Both the position numbers and the translations under genes were made by a program. Under the pieces are notes generated by a model that saw nothing but the letters and a program-made list of their open reading frames with translations, had not been told where the DNA came from and did not search any database. This document shows positions 41,029 through 54,490 of a stretch of DNA of 64,000 bases, in pieces. Each line of letters starts with the position of its first letter. Position 1 is the first letter of the stretch. The stretch is from assembly GCF_009741445.1 (NCBI RefSeq), contig NZ_CP046507.1, positions 1,612,001 through 1,676,000 of the forward strand, read 5' to 3'. Source of the DNA: Mycobacterium avium subsp. avium (GTDB lineage Bacteria > Actinomycetota > Actinomycetes > Mycobacteriales > Mycobacteriaceae).

Positions 41029-43233
41029 TCAATTCGACTGCGCGGCGCGGGCCTTAACCTCGCGCCGGCGGCGGTGCAGGATCGGCTCGGTGTAGCCGTT
41101 GGGCTGCTGCGTGCCGGTCAGGATCAGATCCTGAGCGGCCAGGAACGCCAGGCTGTCGTCGAAGTTGGGCGCCATCGGCTGATAGGCGGCGTCCTTGGCG
41201 TTCTGGGCGTCCACCAGCGGCGCCATCCGCTCCAGGCTGGCCCGCACGTCCTCCTCGGTGATCACCCCGTGGCGCAGCCAGTTGGCCAGCAGCTGGCTCG
41301 AAATCCGCAGTGTGGCACGGTCTTCCATGAGCGCCACGTCGTGGATGTCGGGCACCTTCGAGCAGCCGACCCCCTGGGCGACCCAGCGCACCACGTAGCC
41401 GAGGATGGACTGGCAGTTGTTGTCCACCTCCTCGCGGATCTCCTCGGGAGCCCAGGCCAGCTCCTTGGCCAGCGGGATGGTGAGCAGCTGTTCGATGGTG
41501 GTGCGCTTCTTGCCGGCGAGCTCCTCCTGCACCGCTCCCACGTCGACGTAGTGGTAGTGCATGGCGTGCAGGGTGGCCGCCGTCGGCGAGGGCACCCACG
41601 CGGTGGTGGCGCCCGCCTTGGGCTGGCCGATCTTCTGCTCGACCATGTCGGCCATCAGTTCGGTCATCGCCCACATGCCCTTGCCGATCTGGGCCTTGCC
41701 CTTGAAGCCGGCGGCCAGCCCGATGTCGACGTTGGCGTCCTCGTAGGCCTTGATCCAGGTGGTGTTCTTCATCGCACCCTTGCGGATCATCGGCCCGGCC
41801 TCCATCGAGGTGTGGATCTCGTCGCCGGTGCGGTCCAAAAAGCCGGTGTTGATGAACACCACTCGGTCGGCCGCGGCCTTGATGCAGGCCTTGAGGTTGA
41901 CGGTGGTGCGCCGTTCCTCGTCCATGATGCCGATCTTGAGGGTGCCCTGCGGCAGGCCCAGGACGTCCTCCACCCGGCTGAACAGCTCGCAGGTGAACGC
42001 GACCTCGTCGGGCCCGTGCATCTTGGGCTTGACGATGTAGATGGAGCCGGCGCGGCTGTTCTGCAGCGGCCCGTTGGCCTCGCCGGTCTTGAGCCCGTGG
42101 ATCGCCGTCAGGCCGGTGAACAGCGCATCCATGATGCCCTCGAACACCTCTTTCTCCTCGTCGCCGTCGCTCCACACGATGGCGTCGTTGGTCATCAGGT
42201 GCCCGACGTTGCGGACGAACAGCAGGCTGCGGCCCGGCAGGGTCAGCTCGCCCTGGCCGTCGGGGGTGGTGTAGGTGCGGTCGGCGTTGAGCACCCGGGT
42301 GAAGGTCTTGCCGTCCTTGCTGACCTCTTCGGACAAGTCGCCCTTGTTCAGGCCGAGCCAGTTGCGGTAGCCGAGCACCTTGTCGTCGGCGTCGACGGCG
42401 GCCACCGAGTCCTCGAAGTCCATGATCGTGGTGACGGCCGATTCCAGCACCACGTCCTTGATGCCGGCGCGGTCGGTCTTGCCGACCGGTGACTGCGGGT
42501 CGATGAGGATCTCGATGTGCAGGCCGTGATTGACCAGCAGCACCGACCAGTCCGGCGACCCGAGCTGCCCGGTGTAGCCGGCGAACTTCTCCGGCTCGGC
42601 CAGGCCGACGGAACCGTCGGCGGTCGCCACCTGCAGGCGGCCGTCCTCGACGGACAACCCGGTCGCGTCGGCCCAGGAACCCGATTCCAACGGCACCGCC
42701 TGGTCGAGGAAGTTGCGGGCGTAGGCGATCACCTTGTCGCCGCGAACCTTGTTGTAGCTCGATCCCTTTTCGGCGCCGTCGGTTTCGGGGATCACGTCGG
42801 TGCCGTACAGCGCGTCGTACAGCGAACCCCACCGGGCGTTGGCGGCGTTCAGCGCGAACCGGGCGTTGAGCACGGGCACCACCAGCTGCGGGCCCGCGGT
42901 GGTGGTGATCTCGTCGTCCACCCCGGAGGTGGTGATGGTGAAGTCCTCGGGTTCGGGCAGCAGGTAACCGATTTCGATGAGGAAGTCGCGGTAGGCATCG
43001 ATGTCGAGCGGCTCGATGACGCGCTGGCGGTGCCACTTGTCGATCTGGGCCTGCAGCTCGTCGCGGCGGCGCAGCAGCTCCTGGTTCCTGGGGGTGAGGT
43101 CGGTGACCACCTTGTCGACGCCCGCCCAGAAGCTGTCCGGGTCGATGTCGGTGCCGGGCAAGGCCTCGTCGTTCACGAAGTCGTAAAGCACTCGGGCGAC
43201 GCGCAGGTTCCCCGCCGACACGCGATCAGTCAT
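41029..43233 (-). CDS. glcB: GlcB, malate synthase G
   Basis: A 734-residue malate synthase, condensing glyoxylate with acetyl-CoA in the glyoxylate shunt. Catalytic regions are visible: [13 protein letters not shown] (Arg), [13 protein letters not shown] (Glu), [16 protein letters not shown] (Asp) and [18 protein letters not shown] (Asp base). [12 protein letters not shown] holds the reactive Cys noted in M. tuberculosis. ATG 43233 follows GGAGAAT. Malate synthase supports growth on fatty acids and glyoxylate detoxification. In this window it may share regulation with carbon sensing by GarA only at the level of metabolism. Confidence 0.97.
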   Translation of the reverse strand: MTDRVSAGNLRVARVLYDFVNDEALPGTDIDPDSFWAGVDKVVTDLTPRNQELLRRRDELQAQIDKWHRQRVIEPLDIDAYRDFLIEIGYLLPEPEDFTITTSGVDDEITTTAGPQLVVPVLNARFALNAANARWGSLYDALYGTDVIPETDGAEKGSSYNKVRGDKVIAYARNFLDQAVPLESGSWADATGLSVEDGRLQVATADGSVGLAEPEKFAGYTGQLGSPDWSVLLVNHGLHIEILIDPQSPVGKTDRAGIKDVVLESAVTTIMDFEDSVAAVDADDKVLGYRNWLGLNKGDLSEEVSKDGKTFTRVLNADRTYTTPDGQGELTLPGRSLLFVRNVGHLMTNDAIVWSDGDEEKEVFEGIMDALFTGLTAIHGLKTGEANGPLQNSRAGSIYIVKPKMHGPDEVAFTCELFSRVEDVLGLPQGTLKIGIMDEERRTTVNLKACIKAAADRVVFINTGFLDRTGDEIHTSMEAGPMIRKGAMKNTTWIKAYEDANVDIGLAAGFKGKAQIGKGMWAMTELMADMVEQKIGQPKAGATTAWVPSPTAATLHAMHYHYVDVGAVQEELAGKKRTTIEQLLTIPLAKELAWAPEEIREEVDNNCQSILGYVVRWVAQGVGCSKVPDIHDVALMEDRATLRISSQLLANWLRHGVITEEDVRASLERMAPLVDAQNAKDAAYQPMAPNFDDSLAFLAAQDLILTGTQQPNGYTEPILHRRRREVKARAAQSN

Positions 43234-43517
43234 GATTCTCCTCCGTCACGGGCCGCCCTGGACCACCAGACCGGGCCCAGATTGGCAATGTCATCAGCCT
43301 ACCGAGCACATCCTGGCGAGCGTGAGCTGCCTGACCCGACATGCGCAGGTCAGGCCACCCTGACAGCCCCAAGATCGACGCGGCGGCGGGCACCGGGATC
43401 GCACTCCAGCAACGACGCTGTACGCGCAAGCGATCCACTGCCCCCAGCACTTTCTTAACTGGTAGTCGTGAAAGATCATACGGGCTCCGCGCGGCGCGGC
43501 CGGTCGGGCCGGTCCCG

Positions 43518-44554
43518 CTAGGCCTCGCGCATCGTCCCGACCAGGTCCTCGACCAGGTCTTCCATCGCCACCATGGCCACCACGGCGCCGCCCTGGTCGG
43601 TCACCAGCGCCAGGTGGCTGTTGCTGCGCCGCATCCGGGACAGGCCGTCGGCCAGCGGCAGCGACCGCGGCAGCCGGGGCAGCGGCCGCACCTTCGCCAG
43701 GTTGATCACCGTCGCCGGGTCGTCGTCGAGCGTCAGCACGTCCTTGATGTGCAGGTAGCCGATGAAATCGCCGGTGGGGTTGGTCACCGGGAACCGGGAG
43801 TACCCGGTCTGGGCCAGGGCCTGCTCGACCGCTCCCACCGTCGGGCCCGAGCCGGGCGCGGCCACCGGCACCGCATGCACCCGGGCCAGCGGCACCGCCA
43901 CGTCGCCCACCACCCGGTGCCGCAGCTGCAGCGCCCGGGTCAGCCGGGTGTGTTCCTCGCGGTCCAGCAAACCCTCCGACTCCGACTCGGCGATCATCTC
44001 GCTCAGCTCGACCGGGGAGACGGTGATCTCCAGCTCCTCCTTGGGCTCCACGCCCAGCGCGCGGACCATCACGCTGGCGCACCGGTTGTAGAACGCGATG
44101 AACGGCCGGGCAGCGCGCACGTAGGCCAGATACGGCGGCACCAGCAGCATCGCGGTGCGCTCCGGGCCGGCCAGCGCGATGTTCTTGGGCACCATCTCCC
44201 CGAGCAGCACGTGCAGCGTCACCACGATCGCCAGCGCGATCGCCAACGACAGGCTGTGCAGCAGCGCGGGGTGAATCCTGGTCAGCCCCAACACCGTTCG
44301 CAGCAGATTGGACACCGCCGACTCGCCGATGCGGCCCAGCAGCAGCGAGGCGGCGGTGACGCCGAGCTGGGCGCCGGCCAGCATGGACGGCAGCTGCTCG
44401 GAGGCCCGGATCACCGTGACGGCGGCCGCGCGGCCCTGCTCGGCCAGCGCTTCCAGCCGGTCGCGGCGCGCCGAGATGAGCGAGAACTCCGCGCCGACGA
44501 AGAACGCGTTCACCCCGATCAGCAGGCACGCCAGCAGCACGCCCATGGTGTCGC

Positions 44555-44558
<4 letters not shown>
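43518..44558 (-). CDS. CNNM/CorC-type transporter family protein (Rv1841c-like)
   Basis: A 346-residue protein with an N-terminal DUF21 membrane domain (about 1-190, four helices) and a pair of CBS domains (about 200-335). It lacks the C-terminal CorC/HlyC transporter-associated domain found in its upstream partner. Related CNNM proteins export Mg2+ or act as Mg2+-ATP-sensitive transporters. Its start overlaps the stop of the partner by 4 bases, so they are coupled and may form a heteromer. The old hemolysin label has no support here. Confidence 0.87.
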
Positions 44559-45919
<1,361 letters not shown>

Positions 45920-46221
45920 GACCTACGCCACCCGCCGGACGGGAAGGGCCCGGTGGCCGGGGGAGGCTCCGCATCGGGCGGCTGGTCGGACGGGCCATGC
46001 GCCCGCACGCCGGTGGCTTGCGCGGGTGCCTGCGGCACGTCGATCCTTTCGCTGCCCGGTGGCGGAGGGCGCGGACGCGCCCGTCTTTGCTGCCTTATGC
46101 TAGCCCGCGCTCCGGCGCCGGGGCGCCGACCACCGGGGCCACGCCGACGCCTGACGCTCCGACCGACACCCCGGAGGCGACTTCGGTATGCCTACCCTTA
46201 CTCGGGTAGGCTCGGCGCACT
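45920..46221. other. Divergent region between the CNNM operon and mbtK
   Basis: No gene is supported. The right end carries two adjacent iron-box-like sequences right up to the mbtK start (46182-46219). The rest is GC-rich with no clear structure; the CNNM operon promoter should be on the left side. Confidence 0.6.
46182..46219. promoter_or_regulatory. Tandem IdeR iron-box-like sites upstream of mbtK
   Basis: TTCGGTATGCCTACCCTTA (46182-46200) matches the IdeR consensus TTAGGTTAGGCTAACCTAA at 13 of 19 positions; the adjacent CTCGGGTAGGCTCGGCGCA (46201-46219) matches at 11 of 19. Together they contain a perfect inverted repeat, GCCTACCC and GGGTAGGC. Overlapping or adjacent IdeR dimers are known at mycobactin promoters, so iron repression of mbtK is likely. 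Confidence 0.6.
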
Positions 46222-46887
46222 ATGTCCGACGCCCCAGCCGAGAGCGCGCCAGCCCAGATTGACCCAGCCCAGACTGACCCGGCCGAGCAGCCCGTCCAGA
46301 TCCTGCCGCGCGAGCGGTCCGACATCCCCGACGCGGTCGCGCGCATTCCCCGTCCGCCCGTGCCCCACCTGGATCCGCCGTTCGCCCTGCGCGTGGCGCG
46401 GCTCGGCGACGCCGACATGGTGGCCGAGTGGATGAACCGACCGCACTTGGCCGCGGCCTGGGAGTACGACTGGCCGACCCCGCGGTGGCGGCGGCATCTG
46501 GGCGCCCAGCTTCAGGGCAGCTACTCGCTGCCGTTGATCGGAAGCATGCGCGGTGTGGATCTCGCCTACCTTGAACTGTATTGGGGCGCAAAGGATCTCA
46601 TCTCGCGTTACTACGACGCCGAGCCCTACGATCTGGGACTGCACGCCGCCATCGCCGACGTGAAACTGGTGAACCGGGGACTGGGACCGATGCTGCTGCC
46701 CCGGATCGTGGCCAGCGTCTTCGCGACCGAGCCGCGGTGCCGCCGGGTGATGTTCGACCCCGACCACCGCAACACCACCGCGCGCCGGCTGTGCGAGTAC
46801 GCCGGCTGCCGGTTCCTCGGCGAACACGACACGACGAACCGGCGGATGGCGCTCTACGCGCTGGACGCCCCCACCACGGACCGATAG
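46222..46887 (+). CDS. mbtK: MbtK, mycobactin lysine N-acyltransferase
   Basis: A 221-residue GNAT-fold enzyme that acylates the lysine side chain of mycobactin. The IucA-type GNAT pattern is seen in [20 protein letters not shown] at the start and [19 protein letters not shown] near the end. A Pro/Ala-rich leader of about 40 residues precedes the domain. It converges on mbtN, overlapping it by 34 bases. In M. tuberculosis the same four genes sit next to irtAB; here they are between the CNNM genes and guaB1. Confidence 0.92.
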   Translation: MSDAPAESAPAQIDPAQTDPAEQPVQILPRERSDIPDAVARIPRPPVPHLDPPFALRVARLGDADMVAEWMNRPHLAAAWEYDWPTPRWRRHLGAQLQGSYSLPLIGSMRGVDLAYLELYWGAKDLISRYYDAEPYDLGLHAAIADVKLVNRGLGPMLLPRIVASVFATEPRCRRVMFDPDHRNTTARRLCEYAGCRFLGEHDTTNRRMALYALDAPTTDR

Positions 46888-48029
46888 CCGCCATGGTCGG
46901 CCGCCATGCCGGCGGCGACCAACTCCCACAACACCTCGTCGGTGCCGCCGCCGACCCGGGCCAGCTTCATGTCGCGCCACCACCGCCCGAGCGGTGTCTC
47001 CTCGACCAGATAGCCTGCCCCGCCGAAGATGTGCATGCACTCCGACATCACCTCCTCGCCGAGCCGGGCCGCGGTCACCTTGACGCCGGCTGCGGCGCGC
47101 AGGTCCAGCCGTCCCTGTGCGGCGATGCCGTTCAGCCCGTGCTGCAGCAGGTCGACGCGGGCCTGCAGGTCGGCCATCCGCAGCCGCAGCGCCTGGTGCT
47201 CGAACAGCGTGCGGCCGAATTGCCGGCGAGTCATCATGCGGGCCAACGTGATCCCGATGGCCCGCTGGCACGACGCGGCGATCTGCCCCGCGATCGACAT
47301 CCGCTCGTGCGCCAGCCCCCAGCTGATGGCCGCCAGCCCGGTGCCCGCCCGGGCGACCAGCGCGTCAGCGGGTACCCAGGTGTCGATGTGCACCGCGGCG
47401 GTGTCCAGCGGTCCGGCGCCGACCTTGGCATAGGGTCGCTGAACGCTGGCCTGGGAGGTCGGGACCGCGATCAGCGCGACGTTGCCGTGTGTGCTGGCCG
47501 AGTCGTGGTCGATGCTGCGCGCCACCACCATGATGTGATCGGCGATGGGGGACAGGGAGACGAATTTCTTGACCCCGCGGACGTCGAAACCGCCGTCGCG
47601 GGAAGACATCTCGGTGCGCACGATCTGCAGATCGGAGCCGCCGGACTCCTCGGAGGCCCCGATGCACAGCACGGCCTGCCCCGCGATTGCCCGCTCGCAG
47701 ATGTCGCGCAGGTAGTCCGACTTGCCGAACCGGCGCAGGACGGCGATCGCCGAGTCGTGCAGGCTGACCCCCACCCCGATGCCCGCCGACGACAGCCGGC
47801 CGAGCGCTCGGGCAAGTTCGACGAGCTTGCCGACGTCGGGAAGCATTCCGCCGCACCACTTTTCGCTGAACACACCGCGGGCGCCCAGGTGTTCGATCAG
47901 CTCGCGCGGAAACCGTTGCCGCGCTTCGGCTTCGCGCGTCCACTCCAGCACCTGATCGTCGAAGGCGCCGGCGAGAACGGTCCGGTAGTGGTCGATGTCG
48001 GCCGTTGTTGCCGCGGACAGGGTCGTCAC
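46854..48029 (-). CDS. mbtN: MbtN, acyl-ACP dehydrogenase of mycobactin synthesis
   Basis: A 391-residue acyl-CoA dehydrogenase-fold flavoprotein that puts the cis double bond in the mycobactin fatty acyl chain, acting on MbtL-bound acyl groups. Blocks include [52 protein letters not shown] and [20 protein letters not shown]. It starts at GTG 48029, directly after the mbtM stop (TAAGTG). The 3' end overlaps mbtK on the other strand by 34 bases. Confidence 0.92.
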   Translation of the reverse strand: MTTLSAATTADIDHYRTVLAGAFDDQVLEWTREAEARQRFPRELIEHLGARGVFSEKWCGGMLPDVGKLVELARALGRLSSAGIGVGVSLHDSAIAVLRRFGKSDYLRDICERAIAGQAVLCIGASEESGGSDLQIVRTEMSSRDGGFDVRGVKKFVSLSPIADHIMVVARSIDHDSASTHGNVALIAVPTSQASVQRPYAKVGAGPLDTAAVHIDTWVPADALVARAGTGLAAISWGLAHERMSIAGQIAASCQRAIGITLARMMTRRQFGRTLFEHQALRLRMADLQARVDLLQHGLNGIAAQGRLDLRAAAGVKVTAARLGEEVMSECMHIFGGAGYLVEETPLGRWWRDMKLARVGGGTDEVLWELVAAGMAADHGGYRSVVGASSA

Positions 48030-49595
48030 TTAGTCCACCGCCTCCAATGAGCGCCGCACGTCCAGGCGGCGTAGTTTGCCCGACGAGGTTCGGGGCAGCG
48101 ACCCCGGTGCCATGAAGATCACATCGGAGGGAACGACGCCGCACACCGATGCGACCCGCTGGATCACCTCGGCGCGCGCGCCCGCCCGATCGCGGCCAGC
48201 GAATTCGGCGGCGATGATCAGGCCGGGGCGCGCGGAATTCTCGCCGGTGCCCAGCGCCACCACGGCGCCTTCCCGCACGCCGGGCACCTGGGCGGCGACC
48301 GTCTCGATCTCGGTCGGGAAGATGTTGCGGCCGGCCAGGGTGATCAGCTCCTTGGCCCGGCCGCACACCACCAGCCCGCCGTCGGAGAAGAAGCCGAGAT
48401 CGCCGGTGGGAAACCAATTTTGGTGGTCGATCGGCGCGTGACCCAGGTAGCCGTCCATCATCGACGCGCCCCGGATCTCGATCTCGCCGATGCCGTCCGG
48501 TGCGTCGTGGCGCGGCGAGATCCGGATCTCGGTGCCGGGGATCGGCTCGCCCAGCACCGCGTGCCGGCGCGTCCCGGTCTCGTCGCTGACGTCGGCGAAC
48601 CGCAGCCCGGTGCCGGGCGCCGGCACGCTGACCGCACACGTCGACTCCGCCAGGCCGTAGGACGGGGTGGCGGCACCGGCGTCGAAACCGAACGGGGCCA
48701 TGGCGGTTGCGAAGCGCTCGAAGCCGGCGCAGTCGACCGGCTCCCCGCCGTTGATCGCCACCCGCAGGGCGCCCAGGTCGACGCCGGAGACCCGGCGGGC
48801 ATATTTGCCGACCAGGTTGTAGGCGAAGTTCGGCGCCGCGGTGATGGTGGCCCGGCTCTCCGACAACCACGCGAGCCAGCGAAACGGCGAGGCGGTGAAA
48901 GCCGAGGTGGGCGCGAGCCACAACGACATTCCGCCCAGCGCGGACGCGAGCAGGAAGGACAGCCCCATGTCGTGGTAGAGCGGCAGCCACGAGCAGCCGA
49001 CGTCGGCGGGAGTCACCCCGAGCCGGGCGTTGAGGCCGCGCAGGTTGGCCAGTACCGCGTCGGGGGACAGCGCCGCGGTTTTGGGCGTGCCGGTGGACCC
49101 GGCGGTGCCCTGCAGGATCGCCGGATTCGCGTGCGGGGCCGGCGGGTCGGGGCAGCGGCGGCCGGTATTGGCCGCGACGCCAAGGTCTTCGACGACCATC
49201 TCGTCCGGGCGGGACGGGTCCAGGGCTTGCAATGCGTCCAGGTGGGAGCGGTGGCTCAGGACGGTGCGCACGCCGATCCCGGCGAAGCGGGTCAGCGTGG
49301 TGTCGGCCCAACGCCGACCCTCGGCCCCGCGGACCGGCCCGGGCAGGATCGAGACGCCGGCGCCGGCCAGCCAGGCGCCCATGATGGCGGCGACGAACTC
49401 GAGGGTCGGCTCGCCGACCAGCCCCAGGGCGGCGGGTCGGTCCCGGTCGAGCAGCCACGCGGCGATGCCCTCGGCCAGTCCGTGCACCTCCGGCCACCGA
49501 TGGCGGCGCCAGGCCGCCGACTCGCGGTCGAAGACCACCAGATCGCTGCCGCCGGTGCGCATCGCGGCCGTCAGCGCCGCGGCCAGCTCACTCAT
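48030..49595 (-). CDS. mbtM: MbtM, fatty acyl-AMP ligase of mycobactin synthesis
   Basis: A 521-residue adenylate-forming enzyme that loads fatty acid on MbtL through an acyl-AMP. The AMP motif is [15 protein letters not shown]; further blocks are [36 protein letters not shown] and the C-terminal [13 protein letters not shown]. Overlap of 8 bases with mbtL and direct joining to mbtN make one operon, mbtL-mbtM-mbtN. Confidence 0.93.
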   Translation of the reverse strand: MSELAAALTAAMRTGGSDLVVFDRESAAWRRHRWPEVHGLAEGIAAWLLDRDRPAALGLVGEPTLEFVAAIMGAWLAGAGVSILPGPVRGAEGRRWADTTLTRFAGIGVRTVLSHRSHLDALQALDPSRPDEMVVEDLGVAANTGRRCPDPPAPHANPAILQGTAGSTGTPKTAALSPDAVLANLRGLNARLGVTPADVGCSWLPLYHDMGLSFLLASALGGMSLWLAPTSAFTASPFRWLAWLSESRATITAAPNFAYNLVGKYARRVSGVDLGALRVAINGGEPVDCAGFERFATAMAPFGFDAGAATPSYGLAESTCAVSVPAPGTGLRFADVSDETGTRRHAVLGEPIPGTEIRISPRHDAPDGIGEIEIRGASMMDGYLGHAPIDHQNWFPTGDLGFFSDGGLVVCGRAKELITLAGRNIFPTEIETVAAQVPGVREGAVVALGTGENSARPGLIIAAEFAGRDRAGARAEVIQRVASVCGVVPSDVIFMAPGSLPRTSSGKLRRLDVRRSLEAVD

Positions 49596-49893
49596 CGCGG
49601 GTTTCGCGGGGTTCCGCGGCGATCGCGGCCTGCAGGTCGCCGACGGTCTCGCAGCTCAGCAGTTCCTCTTCGGTCAGCGTGACCCCGAGCCGTTCCTCGA
49701 TGGCCACCATGCCCACCGCGAACGCCACCGAGTCCAGCCCGACGTCGTCGACCAGCCGGGCGTCCGGAGTCACCCGGGACACGTCGACGTTGAGGTCGTC
49801 GCGCAGGATGCCGAGAAGCTCGGCGCTGACGTGGTTTTCGGGTGAGCCCGCGGGCGTGGCCCCGGTCGGAGCGGGGGAGGCGGAGGAGGTCAT
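49588..49893 (-). CDS. mbtL: MbtL, acyl carrier protein of mycobactin synthesis
   Basis: A 101-residue acyl carrier protein. The phosphopantetheine serine is Ser55 in [13 protein letters not shown] low-complexity leader (first ~20 residues) precedes the four-helix core. It holds the fatty acyl group handed from MbtM to MbtN and MbtK. It is the first gene of the operon, and an iron box lies about 25 bp upstream of its start. Confidence 0.92.
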   Translation of the reverse strand: MTSSASPAPTGATPAGSPENHVSAELLGILRDDLNVDVSRVTPDARLVDDVGLDSVAFAVGMVAIEERLGVTLTEEELLSCETVGDLQAAIAAEPRETRDE

Positions 49894-49917
49894 GGCGCAG
49901 TAGGTTAGCAGGCCGCA

Positions 49918-49936
49918 TTAGGCAAGGCTAGCCTTA
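49918..49936. promoter_or_regulatory. IdeR iron box upstream of mbtL
   Basis: TTAGGCAAGGCTAGCCTTA matches the IdeR consensus TTAGGTTAGGCTAACCTAA at 15 of 19 positions and is centrally palindromic. A second half-site, TAGGTTAG at 49901-49908, lies between it and the mbtL start. Iron-loaded IdeR would repress mbtL-mbtM-mbtN. Confidence 0.8.
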
Positions 49937-49977
49937 CTAGCCGACCCCCGGCGCGTCGCGCCGCACGCGCCGGCGTG

Positions 49978-51453
<1,476 letters not shown>

Positions 51454-52920
51454 TTACGCCGGCACTTCGCGGCGGTCGGCGCTCCACAGCGTGTGGAAGC
51501 GCTTGTCGGGGTCCTCGTCGATGCGCCCGTAGGTGTGCGCGCCGAAGAAGTCCCGCAGACCCTGGGTGAGCGCGGCGGGCAGCCGCTCGGTGCGCAGCGC
51601 GTCGTAGTAGGACAGCGCCGAGGAGAAGCCGGGGATCGGGATGCCCAACCGGGTGGCCGTGACCACGACCCGGCGCCAGCCGTCGATGGCGGCCTCGATC
51701 GCGCTGCGGAAATACGGCGCGACGATCAGGGTCGGCAGGTCGGGGTTCTCGTCGAAGGCGTCCTTGATCCGGTTGAGGAACTTGGCCCGGATGATGCAGC
51801 CGCCGCGCCAGATGGTGGCCAGGTCGCCGGGGGTGATGTCCCAGCCGTATTCGGCGCTGCCGGCCTGGATCTGGTTGAAGCCCTGCGCGTAGGCGATGAT
51901 CTTGGACGCGTACAAAGCCTGGCGGATGTCCTCGGTGAACTGTGCTGCATCGCTTGGCTTTTCGCCGAGTCGGCCCGACGCCAGCCCGGTGGTGGCCCTG
52001 CGCTGGGCCACCGAGCCCGACAGCACGCGGGCGAACACCGCCTCGGCGATGCCGGTCACCGGCACGCCGAGGTCCAGCGCCGATTTGACCGTCCAGCGGC
52101 CGGTGCCCTTCTGTTCGGCCTCGTCGAGGATGAGGTCGACGAGCGGCTTTCCGGTCTTGGCGTCGGTCTGGCGCAGCACCTGCGCGGTGATCTCGACCAG
52201 GAAGCTGTCCAGGTCGCCGGAGTTCCATTCGTCGAACACGTCGGCGATCTGCTCGGCGGTCTTGCCCAGCGCGTCGCGCAGCAGCTGGTAGGCCTCACCG
52301 ATCAGCTGCATGTCGGAGTACTCGATGCCGTTGTGCACCATCTTGACGAAGTGCCCGGCCCCGTCGGGGCCGATGTGCGTGCAGCACGGCACCCCGTCGA
52401 CGTGCGCGGAGATCTCCTCGAGCAGCGGGCCCAGCGACCGGTAGGACTCGGCCGGGCCGCCGGGCATGATCGACGGGCCGTTGAGCGCGCCCTCCTCGCC
52501 GCCGGAGATGCCGGCGCCCACGAAGTGCAGGCCGCGTTCGCGCATCGCCTGCTCCCGGCGGATGGTGTCGGTGTAGAGGGCGTTGCCGCCGTCGATGATG
52601 ATGTCGCCGGGCTCCATGGCGTCGGCGAGCTCGTTGATCACCGCGTCGGTGGGGTCGCCGGCCTTGACCATGATCACGCGGCGCGGTTTTTCCAGCGCGT
52701 CGAGGAATTCGGCGATGGTTTCGCAGCGCACGAACTCGCCCTCGTCGCCGTGCTCTTTCAGCAGCGCGTCGGTTTTGGCGATCGACCGGTTGTGCAGCGC
52801 CACGGTGTAGCCGTGCCTGGCGAAATTGCGGGCGATGTTCGAACCCATCACGGCCAGCCCGGTGACGCCGATCTGGGCGGTGCCGGTGGTGGGACGCGAC
52901 GGGGTAACCGACGAACTCAT
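51454..52920 (-). CDS. gnd1: Gnd1, 6-phosphogluconate dehydrogenase
   Basis: A 488-residue enzyme of the pentose phosphate pathway that turns 6-phosphogluconate to ribulose 5-phosphate. The NADP site is GVTGLAVMGSNIARNFA near residue 25; substrate-binding blocks are GISGGEEGALNGPSIMPGG and KMVHNGIEYSDMQLIGEAY. The C-terminal helical domain is complete (SALSYYDALRTERLPAAL). ATG 52920 follows GAGAGGCGAAGAC; the frame is open 10 codons farther upstream but that region resembles no family member. Confidence 0.95.
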   Translation of the reverse strand: MSSSVTPSRPTTGTAQIGVTGLAVMGSNIARNFARHGYTVALHNRSIAKTDALLKEHGDEGEFVRCETIAEFLDALEKPRRVIMVKAGDPTDAVINELADAMEPGDIIIDGGNALYTDTIRREQAMRERGLHFVGAGISGGEEGALNGPSIMPGGPAESYRSLGPLLEEISAHVDGVPCCTHIGPDGAGHFVKMVHNGIEYSDMQLIGEAYQLLRDALGKTAEQIADVFDEWNSGDLDSFLVEITAQVLRQTDAKTGKPLVDLILDEAEQKGTGRWTVKSALDLGVPVTGIAEAVFARVLSGSVAQRRATTGLASGRLGEKPSDAAQFTEDIRQALYASKIIAYAQGFNQIQAGSAEYGWDITPGDLATIWRGGCIIRAKFLNRIKDAFDENPDLPTLIVAPYFRSAIEAAIDGWRRVVVTATRLGIPIPGFSSALSYYDALRTERLPAALTQGLRDFFGAHTYGRIDEDPDKRFHTLWSADRREVPA

Positions 52921-53010
52921 GTCTTCGCCTCTCAATTGGGGTCTCGGCAAAAAGCTTTCGGTGACACTGTGGCACAGCGCCCGATCACCGGGTGACCGGT
53001 CCCGGCGGCG

Positions 53011-53961
53011 TCAGAGGTTGAGCAGGCGTTCCAGCTCGGTCAGCCACGGCACCGCTAGGGCGACGGTGGGCACCACGAACACCGCCGCGGCGGCCAGGTA
53101 GGCGGCCGCCGAGAGCAGGGGGCTGTTGCCGCGCCCGCCGAGCCGGCGCACCCGGACCACGGTGCTGGGGCCGCCGGCGGCCAGCGCGCCCGATGGCGCC
53201 CGCCCGGATGCGCAGGCGACCAGCGCCCGGGCCAGGGGAGCGCGGCCGGCGGCGCGCACGGCGGCGTCGTCGGCGAGCAGCTCGACCAGCAGCTGCACCG
53301 CGCCCAGCGCGTTGGCGCTGCGCACCAGCCGGGGGAACGCGGCGTGCACCGCGGTGAATGCCTCGAGCACCAGGTCGTGGCGGGCCCGCAGGTGCGCCCG
53401 CTCGTGGGTGAGGATGGCGGACACCTCGGCGTCGGCCAGGGTGCTCAGGGTGCCCTCGCTGACCACCACCCGGCTGCGCACTCCCGGCAGGCAGTAGGCC
53501 AGGGGTTGCGGGACGTCCAGCACCCGCAGATCGCGGGTGCGGCTGCAGGGCTGGGACAGCGCGGCGCCGTGGCCCATCCCGACCAGATCGACGACCATCC
53601 GGTGATGGGCCCGCCGGCGGCGATTGGCGATGGCCACCCGCACCACCGTGACCATCAATCGGGCGCCGACCAGCACGGTCAGCGCGAAGACGCCGATGTA
53701 TGCCGTCCACAGCGGCCACCCGAGGCGGCCCTCGGCGCCGAGGATGCTGGTGGTGGGCCGCCCGTCGGGACCGGGCACCAGCACCCGGGTGGCGATGGCG
53801 ATCCCGGCGCTGAACGCCGAGAGGACCGCGGCCAGCGCGACGGCCTGCCACAACACCATCGCGGCGCGGGGAGCGCGCAGCGGCCAGCGCGCGCGGGCCA
53901 GCATCGCCGGCACCGGGCCGGTTAGCAGCACCGCGAGAATGGTGAAGGCCAGGGCGGACAC
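53011..53961 (-). CDS. M56-family membrane peptidase (BlaR-like, Rv1845c)
   Basis: A 316-residue membrane protein with four or so helices and the metalloprotease motif HERAH in ILTHERAHLRARHDLV. It has the M56 protease core but no C-terminal penicillin-sensing domain, unlike staphylococcal BlaR1. It lies 14 bp after blaI on the same strand, so it is the partner protease that would relieve BlaI repression. What triggers it is unknown. Confidence 0.88.
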   Translation of the reverse strand: MSALAFTILAVLLTGPVPAMLARARWPLRAPRAAMVLWQAVALAAVLSAFSAGIAIATRVLVPGPDGRPTTSILGAEGRLGWPLWTAYIGVFALTVLVGARLMVTVVRVAIANRRRRAHHRMVVDLVGMGHGAALSQPCSRTRDLRVLDVPQPLAYCLPGVRSRVVVSEGTLSTLADAEVSAILTHERAHLRARHDLVLEAFTAVHAAFPRLVRSANALGAVQLLVELLADDAAVRAAGRAPLARALVACASGRAPSGALAAGGPSTVVRVRRLGGRGNSPLLSAAAYLAAAAVFVVPTVALAVPWLTELERLLNL

Positions 53962-53975
53962 CCTGTTAGTGTCCC

Positions 53976-54395
53976 TCAGCCCTCCGGGCCGGCGCCAGCA
54001 GATGCCGAGTTATTGCGTTGATTGGCTTCCAGTTCGGCGAGTGCGCGGCGCAGCGCCTCGGCCTCGTCGGCGCCGACGCGCTCGACGAAGTGCACCAGGG
54101 CGGCCTGCCGGCTGCCGGAGTCCTCGGCTTGGGCCAGCGCGTCCACCATCAGGCCGGCCACCAGCTCGTCGCGGCCGTGCACCGGGGCGTACCGGTGTGC
54201 CCGGTCGTCGCGGATCTGGGAGACCAGGTTCTTCTTGGCCAACCGTTGCAGCACGGTCATGATCGTGGTGTAAGCGAGGTCACGCTGGGCCGACAACGCC
54301 TCATGGACCTGGCGAACGGTCTGAGGTTCGGGGGTGGACCACAGGTGGTCCATGACGGCCCGTTCCAGATCCCCCAGCCGTGTCAGTTTGGCCAT
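53976..54395 (-). CDS. blaI: BlaI family transcriptional repressor
   Basis: A 139-residue winged-helix repressor, starting AKLTRLGDLERAVMDHLW and with DNA-reading helix TTIMTVLQRLAKKNLV. The C-terminal half is the dimerization region. ATG 54395 is preferred: AGGAG upstream is 12 bases from it and abuts the other possible ATG (54407). In M. tuberculosis BlaI controls the beta-lactamase gene, its own operon and an ATP synthase gene. An operator-like TACTAC-N5-GTCGTA is upstream. Confidence 0.93.
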   Translation of the reverse strand: MAKLTRLGDLERAVMDHLWSTPEPQTVRQVHEALSAQRDLAYTTIMTVLQRLAKKNLVSQIRDDRAHRYAPVHGRDELVAGLMVDALAQAEDSGSRQAALVHFVERVGADEAEALRRALAELEANQRNNSASAGAGPEG

Positions 54396-54439
54396 AGTTC
54401 GTTCCATCTCCTGAGCGTCGAAACCAGCGTACTCCGGCT

Positions 54440-54456
54440 TACTACCGGCGGTCGTA
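54440..54456. promoter_or_regulatory. BlaI operator-like site
   Basis: TACTAC and GTCGTA are separated by 5 bases. They resemble the BlaI dyad TACTAC...GTAGTA with one mismatch. The site is 45 bp upstream of the blaI start, a good place for autoregulation. Confidence 0.5.
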
Positions 54457-54490
54457 CGGAACGCTGACAAATGCCTGTGCCGGCACCGTG

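Noticed and set aside
47365-49497. 710-codon frame on the same strand as mbtM and mbtN but another phase
   Set aside because: Arg-rich translation with no motif, fully covered by mbtM and mbtN with intact motifs.
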